Of a stretch of DNA of 6,659 bases, positions 1 through 5,581 are shown one piece after another. Numbering within the stretch: the first letter of the stretch is position 1; each line of letters starts with the position of its first letter. The translations under genes were made by a program, and so were the position numbers. The DNA comes from an uncultured Gammaproteobacteria bacterium (GTDB taxonomy: Bacteria > Pseudomonadota > Gammaproteobacteria > Coxiellales > Coxiellaceae), in the NCBI GenBank assembly GCA_903870185.1, contig CAIQCE010000204.1, forward strand, positions 1-6,659, given 5' to 3'. A model generated the notes under the pieces. It ran no database searches, was not told where the DNA came from, and was given only the letters and a program-made list of their open reading frames with translations.

Positions 1-2
1 GT

Positions 3-1979
3 ATAGATGAAAAGAACTCCGAATTCGTTCCACTCCCTAAACCTAACGTTTTATTAGGTCGAAATTTATTTAAAATCGAATCTGGGAGTGTGGGAGTCAA
101 CTTAGCCGGAACAGACACTTACGAAGCCAATACCGCTTGGATTCCGATTTCTGAAGAAGAATTACTGGCTCTTAACTCACTACAAAAAACCTTAGCCTCA
201 TCAGCTAATCCCGAAGCTGAAGAACGAAAAGCCTCTCTAGAAGTAACCACCGCTGTTATCCGATATGCCATAAAAAGCAGGCATCCATGGGCCATTTCAC
301 TCGCAGTCACCGATGAAAGATTTGACAGCAGGCTCGTGAAAATTTCCGTCAATATCGTTCTCAAAGAGCTTTTTGAAAATTACAAAAATAATTTACGCGA
401 TTCAAAAGCCAAATGCATGGTGTGCCTAAATGAGTTAAAAATCATTAATACTCGACAAGGCTTGCATCGGTGGCTACGAAAATTTCCTAAACCTGAAGCA
501 ATACGGAACCCTGAATTAAGAGAATTAATAGAGATCGTTAGGATATGGAAAAATTGTGTCGTTGGAGTGGAGCGCCGTGATTTACAGGACTTCCTTAATA
601 ACACTAATCGTCCTACGGTAGAAAAGATTCCTAAACTTCCTAAAAAAGCAGGTCGCTTAAAAACGATCAACGAAGCTGTTCAATGGGTTTTCACCCACAA
701 TCCAGCTACTAATCTTGAAAGCATAGAAGAAACAATCGTTCGAAATACAGTAGAAGCTCGATGCCCTGAAATATTGCGCGACGCCATAAATGATAATAAT
801 TTAAATCCTGATGCTTTTGTGAAAAAAGCTCAAGATCTCGCTAATGAAATGCTGTTTGCAGTGAAACAAAAAATCAAAAAAACAGATGCGCCAAATCTCA
901 TGGCTCTAGGAACATTAAAAGCAGCAGAAGCTGAAGGAGATGATGCGCTAGAAAACTGGATAGTTCGGCATGATATCCCTTCCTCGGCTGGAAACTCTAT
1001 ACAAGTAGAGTTAGTTGCAATCGCCAAAATATTATTAACCTTAAGTGAAATCTGGGAAGAGCATTACGGTGAAGATGAGCAGCATGGCAGAGTATCTTCT
1101 ACCTCTGTAAAAGCTGCTTCTGATGATGGTGCAGACGATGACTTTGTTCATGTTCCTGATTTTCGTGCCCTACCTCCTCTACCCCCAACTGCCCATGCAA
1201 CAGATGGTCCTTTAGATGCAACTCTAGAAGAGCACGCCTTAAGACAAACACTACAACCAAGATCAGGTGCTGGCATGGGTGCTGAAACAGAAACAACTCA
1301 CCCGAGGGGAAGAGGAGATGCTTTACCAGGTGGGGCAGATGCAGAGCCCTCAAAATATCTGGGCCCTCCCGTCATGATTATCCCTTCTCCTCAGCGTGTA
1401 TCTGTAGCAGCAGGAGCAGGAGCGGGAGCGGAAAAAAGGCAGAGAGGCGAAGAACCCAGGACTCGCTCGCCCAGTGATCGACAAGTCCCTTTACCTGTTG
1501 CTTTCTATGCTCCTGGTTATCAACCCTTAAAAGCCAGCGCTACTGGGACAGGAGTTGGCGCTAGAGGAGCACTTTTTGGGTGGGACGGAACTTCAGCTCC
1601 AAGCTCTTCAGCTGCAACTCATGATACTTCAACTGATTGGGTTAAAATCATGGCTGCCAGAAGGTTAAGAAATGGAAATGAAAATGAAAAAACCTTACAT
1701 GATGCTTATTTGTCCCTTAAGAAAATATACGAGGATTTAAATAAAAAAATTATAAAAACAGATGCAGAAAACATATTCAATCTTGCAATGGAAACTATTG
1801 AACTGAAAAATAAGCTTAAAGACAAAGTCGTCAGCTCAGGACTTCAAAATCAATTAAGTGAATTTTTTCTCGACGTAGCCACTTTAGTCCAAAGCAGTAA
1901 GGTTCTAGAAGCAGAGTTATTAGACTCTTTGCTAGAACAGCTGAAAGAGAATGTGGGCGGTCACGCGCTGGGGATGTAG
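3..1979 (+). CDS. Large helical protein of unknown function, effector-like, 5' partial
   Basis: I do not recognise the family. A GTG at 90 would give 629 residues (numbering used here), but the frame stays open to the left edge with gene-like codons (reading EFVPLPKPNVLLGRNLFKIE) and no ATG. GTG 90 also has no properly spaced ribosome site, so the gene probably starts upstream of the window. There is no signal peptide or membrane segment in the visible part. Residues 29-157 and 193-326 are two diverged copies of a helical unit. Residues about 333-512 form a disordered Asp-, Pro-, Gly- and Ala-rich linker with DDGADDD, RALPPLPP (359-366), an AGAGAGA run and a basic KRQR. Residues 543-615 are helical and start with a third, shorter copy (KKIIKTDAEN, 552-561). 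The C-terminal tail is Glu-rich and ends in small or hydrophobic residues, which is compatible with a Dot/Icm-type secretion signal but not diagnostic. The gene converges on the DUF2909 gene. Calling it a secreted effector is an inference; a structural or phage-like protein is also possible. Confidence 0.8.
   Translation: MDEKNSEFVPLPKPNVLLGRNLFKIESGSVGVNLAGTDTYEANTAWIPISEEELLALNSLQKTLASSANPEAEERKASLEVTTAVIRYAIKSRHPWAISLAVTDERFDSRLVKISVNIVLKELFENYKNNLRDSKAKCMVCLNELKIINTRQGLHRWLRKFPKPEAIRNPELRELIEIVRIWKNCVVGVERRDLQDFLNNTNRPTVEKIPKLPKKAGRLKTINEAVQWVFTHNPATNLESIEETIVRNTVEARCPEILRDAINDNNLNPDAFVKKAQDLANEMLFAVKQKIKKTDAPNLMALGTLKAAEAEGDDALENWIVRHDIPSSAGNSIQVELVAIAKILLTLSEIWEEHYGEDEQHGRVSSTSVKAASDDGADDDFVHVPDFRALPPLPPTAHATDGPLDATLEEHALRQTLQPRSGAGMGAETETTHPRGRGDALPGGADAEPSKYLGPPVMIIPSPQRVSVAAGAGAGAEKRQRGEEPRTRSPSDRQVPLPVAFYAPGYQPLKASATGTGVGARGALFGWDGTSAPSSSAATHDTSTDWVKIMAARRLRNGNENEKTLHDAYLSLKKIYEDLNKKIIKTDAENIFNLAMETIELKNKLKDKVVSSGLQNQLSEFFLDVATLVQSSKVLEAELLDSLLEQLKENVGGHALGM
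1410..1430 (+). repeat. In-frame hexanucleotide repeat encoding Ala-Gly
   Basis: Three consecutive GGA-GCR units (1413-1430), preceded by GCA, encode AGAGAGA at residues 441-447 of the left-hand protein. The unit is six bases long, so slippage would add or remove Ala-Gly pairs without shifting the frame. It lies in the disordered linker, where length changes should be tolerated. Confidence 0.6.
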
Positions 1980-1986
1980 CAGGATT

Positions 1987-2015
1987 GTTGGGCCTGAAAA
2001 GCGCAGCCCAACCTA
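1987..2015. repeat. Short intergenic inverted repeat, copy A
   Basis: A perfect 7-bp inverted repeat, GTTGGGC (1987-1993) and GCCCAAC (2006-2012), encloses a 12-nt loop. It fills most of the gap between two convergent genes. Its right side, GCAGCCCAACCTA (2003-2015), recurs exactly at 5569-5581. The GTTGGGC/GCCCAAC core with a flanking CCTA resembles short palindromic repeats scattered between genes in many bacteria. No T-run follows on either strand, so it is not a classical rho-independent terminator, although it could weakly end or protect both convergent transcripts. Confidence 0.65.
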
Positions 2016-2046
2016 TATAATAGATAGCATGGAGTTATCCGAACCC

Positions 2047-2256
2047 CTATGCCCCCGGATCAATGCCGTGCGGATGAATCCACCCCAAACTCGCCGCCAG
2101 CAATAAGAACAAAAACAATCCAATCGACAAACCAATTCTCCAACTCAAAGATCGAGCTAGATTCTTAGGCTTCTTTTTGATTAAAAAATATAAACCACTG
2201 CCAAGGCAGTAGAGGATCACGAACATAACCGCTATGATGACGAGTTTGATCAGCAT
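2047..2256 (-). CDS. DUF2909 family twin-transmembrane protein
   Basis: A 69-residue integral membrane protein. It has two hydrophobic helices (about residues 3-26 and 40-60) joined by a short basic loop (KKKPKNLARS). The loop plus SLSWRIGLS entering helix 2 fits the DUF2909 family, whose members are about 70 residues long, so the gene appears complete. The function of this family is unknown. In many gammaproteobacteria a DUF2909 gene lies beside SURF1 in the cytochrome oxidase region, as here, which suggests a role linked to oxidase assembly (inference from context). The ATG at 2254-2256 is backed by a good ribosome binding site. The gene diverges from SURF1 with only 23 bp between start codons, so at least one of the two promoters must lie inside coding sequence. 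Its 3' end converges on the large effector-like gene across copy A of the inverted repeat. Confidence 0.85.
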   Translation of the reverse strand: MLIKLVIIAVMFVILYCLGSGLYFLIKKKPKNLARSLSWRIGLSIGLFLFLLLAASLGWIHPHGIDPGA

Positions 2257-2259
2257 AAT

Positions 2260-2266
2260 CTTCCTT
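2260..2266 (-). promoter_or_regulatory. Ribosome binding site for the DUF2909 gene
   Basis: On the minus strand this reads AAGGAAG. Its AAGGA core is 5 nt before the ATG ending at 2256. This is the clearest Shine-Dalgarno site in the window and fixes the start of the small gene. It lies within the 23-bp space between divergent start codons, so it is also in the 5' leader region of SURF1. Confidence 0.6.
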
Positions 2267-2279
2267 AATAGAGATAAAT

Positions 2280-3032
2280 ATGAAAAAGAGAACGCTGTTT
2301 AGCATACACTGTCTGGGCTATGTTTTCACGCCCACCTTGATTCCAACTCTGATTTTCATTCCCTTGTTCTGGGGATTATGCCAACTCGGGCTCTGGCAAT
2401 TCCATCGAGCTGAATATAAACATGAGCTCGAAAAAAATTATGCGGAGCACACTCGAGCCCCTGCCTTGAGCTGGAATCAAATCCATTCCCCTCTAAAACA
2501 ACATTTCAATCGAGTTCGAATCAGTGGAATCTATGAGAATCAGCGCTCCTTTTTGATCGATAATGCTGTTTTGAATCACCGAGTCGGGTATTGGGTCATC
2601 ACACCTTTTAAAATTTCTAGGCAATCTAAATGGCTATTAATCAACCGTGGCTGGATAGCGCGAAAAGCGAATCGATTAGATTTACCGCAATTACCGATGA
2701 TTTCAGGCCAACAAACTATAGAAGGCCTTATTCAACTACCCCCTACCAAAAGTTTTGTATTATCAGGTGAAAGAGAATCCAGTACTTGGCCTCAAGTACT
2801 GGAAAAACTAGACCTCAAAGAAATCTCCAGCCTCCTCAGTTATCCTGTGCAAAATTTCCTACTCCTTCTATCACCCCAAAGCCCAGGTGGATTTGAACGA
2901 GAATGGGTGGCTCAAGCTGGCCTTCCTCCTGAGCGACATCAAGCTTATGCCATTCAATGGTTTGCACTCGCGCTCAGTTTAGCTATCATATACCTCGCCC
3001 TTAACGTCCACAGAGATAAGCGACACCCATGA
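2280..3032 (+). CDS. surf1: SURF1 family cytochrome c oxidase assembly protein
   Basis: Inner-membrane assembly factor of aa3-type cytochrome c oxidase. The SURF1/Shy1 family helps deliver or insert haem A into subunit I. The 250 residues have the family layout: an N-terminal membrane helix (about 16-37), a long periplasmic domain, and a C-terminal membrane helix (about 225-243) followed by a short basic tail. Family motifs are visible: LGLWQFHR (36-43) just after helix 1, GYWVITPF (103-110), LLINRGW (119-125), and the segment GLPPERHQAYAIQWF (214-228) leading into helix 2. Length is normal and nothing looks broken. The ATG at 2280 is the only possible start, since an in-frame TAA lies at 2256-2258. 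Upstream Shine-Dalgarno sequence is weak (AGAG). The stop codon overlaps the next start (ATGA), which indicates translational coupling as the first gene of the haem A operon. Confidence 0.95.
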   Translation: MKKRTLFSIHCLGYVFTPTLIPTLIFIPLFWGLCQLGLWQFHRAEYKHELEKNYAEHTRAPALSWNQIHSPLKQHFNRVRISGIYENQRSFLIDNAVLNHRVGYWVITPFKISRQSKWLLINRGWIARKANRLDLPQLPMISGQQTIEGLIQLPPTKSFVLSGERESSTWPQVLEKLDLKEISSLLSYPVQNFLLLLSPQSPGGFEREWVAQAGLPPERHQAYAIQWFALALSLAIIYLALNVHRDKRHP

Positions 3033-3664
3033 AACCATTAAAATCCAGCGCCCGTCGCACCTTTATACTGATCCTGTGTGTTTTCGCATTGCCGCTCTGC
3101 CTGGCCTGGGCTTACTATCACCTCCATGAACATTTCTCGAACCGCACCACCAATTACGGCTATTTGATTTCCCCACCCATTTCATTGAATACTTTAAAGA
3201 TCAAAAGTCTTTCGGGACAAATCATTGCAAATCCTTTAACGACCCTCCGAACAACCGGCGATCAAGGCTCGGCGCTCATAGGTAAATGGCTGATGTTTAC
3301 GCTAAGCCCTGGGTCTTGTGGACAAGCCTGTCAGAAAACCCTCTATAATATGCGCCAGATTAGAATCGCGACCAATGCGGATCAAAATCGAGTCGCTCGT
3401 GCCTTGCTGAGTTTTTCAAATGCGAACGCTGAAACTAAGATGCTTAATGAAAAATATGCTGGCACTTTAAATCTTCAACTCAATGCTCAATCATTTAAAT
3501 CTATTGTCGCTCGATCTCTTAAATTGAATTATGCGAGCACAGAAGGAACGCTTTATATCGCTGACCCTTTTGGCAATATTATTCTAGTGTACGCTCCTGG
3601 AGCCGATCCAGAGAAAATTTTAAATGATCTCCACCATCTACTGCAGGTATCTCAAATTGGATAA
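3029..3664 (+). CDS. Membrane-anchored Sco-like CxxxC protein, putative oxidase biogenesis factor
   Basis: A 211-residue protein with one N-terminal membrane anchor (about 11-30) and a domain predicted to be periplasmic. A Cys-x3-Cys motif (C97 and C101, in GSCGQAC) follows the strand KWLMFTLSP. Later comes LYIADPFGNIILVY (175-188), which resembles the late strand with a DP.G turn in thioredoxin-fold Sco proteins. Sco proteins bind copper through CxxxC plus a distal His for the CuA site of oxidase. I see no His in the expected region: after the CxxxC the only histidines are H202 and H203 near the C-terminus. It may therefore be a diverged Sco/thioredoxin relative working in thiol redox rather than copper transfer. 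Proteins of this type are usually annotated only as hypothetical oxidase-associated membrane proteins. The gene overlaps SURF1 by 4 bp and the COX15 gene downstream, so it is within the operon. The gene call is firm and the role is inferred. Confidence 0.85.
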   Translation: MKPLKSSARRTFILILCVFALPLCLAWAYYHLHEHFSNRTTNYGYLISPPISLNTLKIKSLSGQIIANPLTTLRTTGDQGSALIGKWLMFTLSPGSCGQACQKTLYNMRQIRIATNADQNRVARALLSFSNANAETKMLNEKYAGTLNLQLNAQSFKSIVARSLKLNYASTEGTLYIADPFGNIILVYAPGADPEKILNDLHHLLQVSQIG

Positions 3665-4685
3665 TCACAAAATCACGCTTTATTCAAAGTGCGCACGAAT
3701 CGCGACCATTTTTGCTTTAATCGTTATCTTGCTCGGCGCTTATACACGCTTGACTGATGCGGGACTCGGCTGCCCCGATTGGCCAGGCTGTTATGGAAAA
3801 TTAGTGGTCCCTAAAAATATTGCCGCAATTCAGGAGGCTCAAAAAGCCTTCCCTCAAATTCCTCTAGTCACTGCAAAAGCTTGGGCAGAAATGGTTCACC
3901 GATATTTCGCCGGCACACTTGGAATTTTAATTGCCGTGCTCGCCGTTTGGGGCATCCGTCGTCGCCAACAAAAACTCAATCAACCTTTGTGGACTCCTGG
4001 AATCTTAGTCGGACTCGTGATTTTTCAAGCCCTATTAGGCATGTGGACGGTGACTTGGAAAGTGTTACCGACAGTTGTCAGCGCTCATCTTTTAGGTGGC
4101 ATGGTGATCGTAGCTTGCTTACATTGGTTGAATTTATCAACTCAATCTCCCGTTAAAATTCCTTCGATTGCACCGACTTCGATTCGACCTTGGTTGATCT
4201 TCGGTTTAATTCTCACTATTTTACAAATTTTCTTAGGAGCTTGGACCAGCACAAATTATGCCGCACTCGCTTGCCCACATTTTCCTTTTTGTCAGGGCAG
4301 CATGTTTCCTCACTTGGAATGGTCTAAAGCATTTAATTTTCTAACTCCCATCGGCCCCAATTATGAAGGTGGAAAATTAGATATGATAGCGCGCATGACA
4401 ATTCAGATGGTTCATCGTTATGGTGCGTTCCTAGTATTTTGTTATTGGCTCCCACTCAGCCTTTCTTTAATCATCAAACAAAATTTAAAATCATTGAAAC
4501 GAATCGGTGTTGCTGTGTTGCTGCTATTATTACTGCAAATTATTTTAGGCGTACTGAATGTGGAACTGATGTTACCGATTCAAACTGCTGTCGCACACAA
4601 TGGCGTCGCGGTGCTTTTATTATTAGCGATGCTGACTGCCGTTCACCGCAGTTACTATGCTCGGGTGGAATTAACTCGTGAATAA
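3624..4685 (+). CDS. ctaA: Haem A synthase, COX15/CtaA family
   Basis: Polytopic inner-membrane enzyme that converts haem O to haem A by oxidising the C8 methyl group to a formyl, for aa3-type oxidase. The 353 residues show the internally duplicated COX15 architecture of about eight membrane helices. Each half has an HR motif and a second His: H92 (EMVHRY) and H155 (SAHLLGG) in the first, H264 (MVHRYG) and H325 (VAHNG) in the second; these are the expected haem ligands. Cys pairs follow helices in both halves: C50/C56 (GCPDWPGC) and C217/C223 (ACPHFPFC). The segment GAYTRLTDAGLGCPDWPGC is typical of the family. The start is uncertain. ATG 3624 overlaps the previous gene by 41 bp, while TTG 3657 would give 342 residues and an N-terminus closer to the usual length. 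The 3' end overlaps cyoE by 8 bp, which implies coupled expression with the enzyme that makes its substrate. Confidence 0.95.
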   Translation: MISTIYCRYLKLDNHKITLYSKCARIATIFALIVILLGAYTRLTDAGLGCPDWPGCYGKLVVPKNIAAIQEAQKAFPQIPLVTAKAWAEMVHRYFAGTLGILIAVLAVWGIRRRQQKLNQPLWTPGILVGLVIFQALLGMWTVTWKVLPTVVSAHLLGGMVIVACLHWLNLSTQSPVKIPSIAPTSIRPWLIFGLILTILQIFLGAWTSTNYAALACPHFPFCQGSMFPHLEWSKAFNFLTPIGPNYEGGKLDMIARMTIQMVHRYGAFLVFCYWLPLSLSLIIKQNLKSLKRIGVAVLLLLLLQIILGVLNVELMLPIQTAVAHNGVAVLLLLAMLTAVHRSYYARVELTRE

Positions 4686-5565
4686 ATTTTCTGCCCATTG
4701 CCAAGATTATTGGGAACTCTGCAAACCTCGAGTCGTAGTCATGATGATTGTAACCTCACTGGTTGCGATGTTACTCGCCACTCCTGCAGGCATGACCCCC
4801 TCTCTCAACGCTTTGTTTTACGGCAATCTTGGCATTGCATTAACCGGATTTGCAGGAGGCGCTATCAATCAATTAATCGATAGACGAGTCGATGCCTTGA
4901 TGGCCCGCACTCATAAACGCCCTATCGCCTCCGGCAGAATCAAACCCTTTCATGCGCTGTTGGCCGCGCTAGCTTTGAGTCTTTCTGGAATTCTTGTATT
5001 GATCTATAAAGTGAATCTCTTAACCGCCATTTTAAGTTTTCTCACGCTGATGGGATATGCCGTGATCTACACCGTTTTCTTAAAACGTGCGACCCCACAA
5101 AATATTGTGATCGGTGGACTCGCAGGTGCGATGCCTCCCCTACTAGGATGGACAGCCGTAACAGGACATATGGATGCAGCAGGCTGGTTATTAGTGCTGA
5201 TTATTTTTGCATGGACACCTCCACACTTTTGGGCACTCGCGATTTATCGTCACGAAGATTATGCAAAAGCGGAAATCCCCATGCTGCCAGTGACACATGG
5301 AATCGGTTACACAAAGCTGAGCGTATTGCTTTACACAGTGTTGATGATTATCTGCACATATTTCCCTTATTTAATTAATATGTCAGGCATGATTTATGTG
5401 CTCGGTGTGAGTCTATTAAATTTAGGATTCTTGTATTATGCGACTCGGCTGTATTTTACTCAGGACCTTAGATTTGGGCTGACGACTTTTTATTATTCGA
5501 TCATCTACCTGTTCATTTTGTTTGGCGTATTGTTAGTCGATCATTATTATTTGATTTTGGGGTAG
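4678..5565 (+). CDS. cyoE: Protohaem IX farnesyltransferase (haem O synthase)
   Basis: Integral membrane prenyltransferase of the UbiA superfamily (CyoE/CtaB). It transfers farnesyl from farnesyl diphosphate to the haem B vinyl group, giving haem O, the substrate of the CtaA encoded just upstream. The 295 residues are family-typical, with about nine hydrophobic helices. The first Asp-rich motif is N64-x3-D68-x3-D72, followed by THKRPIASG (78-86). Also visible are the IVIGGLAGAMPPLLGW segment (143-158), WTPPHFWALA (179-188) and the second conserved loop DYAKAEIPMLPVTHG (194-208). The start is a GTG at 4678 that overlaps the CtaA stop by 8 bp; N-terminal WELCKPRVV supports it. It is the last gene of the operon. 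The final Leu-Gly codons and the TAG lie inside inverted repeat copy B, so the extreme C-terminus may have been reshaped by that element. Confidence 0.96.
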   Translation: MNKFSAHCQDYWELCKPRVVVMMIVTSLVAMLLATPAGMTPSLNALFYGNLGIALTGFAGGAINQLIDRRVDALMARTHKRPIASGRIKPFHALLAALALSLSGILVLIYKVNLLTAILSFLTLMGYAVIYTVFLKRATPQNIVIGGLAGAMPPLLGWTAVTGHMDAAGWLLVLIIFAWTPPHFWALAIYRHEDYAKAEIPMLPVTHGIGYTKLSVLLYTVLMIICTYFPYLINMSGMIYVLGVSLLNLGFLYYATRLYFTQDLRFGLTTFYYSIIYLFILFGVLLVDHYYLILG

Positions 5566-5581
5566 AGGGCAGCCCAACCTA
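5557..5581. repeat. Inverted repeat copy B, eroded, spanning two convergent stop codons
   Basis: The right side, GCAGCCCAACCTA (5569-5581), matches copy A at 2003-2015 base for base. The left arm is degenerate: TTGGG (5557-5561) can pair with CCCAA (5573-5577) across an 11-nt loop, against 7-bp arms in copy A. The element contains the stop codon of cyoE (5563-5565). Its final CTA, read on the minus strand, is the TAG stop of the AAA_14/DUF4143 gene (5579-5581). Only 13 bp separate the two coding regions. Confidence 0.6.

Noticed and set aside
41..59. Hairpin ACCTAA/TTAGGT near the left edge, a possible leader structure
   Set aside because: Only 6 A/T-rich pairs, and it lies inside a frame that appears to be coding.
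1311..1319. RGD tripeptide (residues 408-410) as an integrin-binding motif
   Set aside because: A three-residue match inside a low-complexity Gly/Arg stretch has too little weight.
1099..1353. Minus-strand His/Leu-rich ORF opposite the linker
   Set aside because: It is the reverse reading of acidic and Pro/Gly-rich coding sequence, with no start signal or neighbour support.
2016..2021. Perfect TATAAT hexamer after inverted repeat copy A
   Set aside because: No -35-like sequence lies at the right distance, and downstream is only the 3' end of a minus-strand gene.
2029..2106. 25-codon plus-strand ORF antisense to the DUF2909 gene
   Set aside because: No ribosome binding site; it overlaps a well-supported gene and has an arginine/proline-rich composition typical of an antisense shadow.
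3881..4156. Overlapping plus-strand ORFs inside ctaA and cyoE (also 4439-4681, 4698-4883, 5148-5378)
   Set aside because: They are out-of-frame readings of strongly conserved membrane enzymes and have no recognisable domain.
5567..5575. GGGC-A-GCCC as a terminator hairpin after cyoE
   Set aside because: A one-base loop cannot form a stable stem and no T-run follows; the longer TTGGG/CCCAA pairing of the repeat explains it better.
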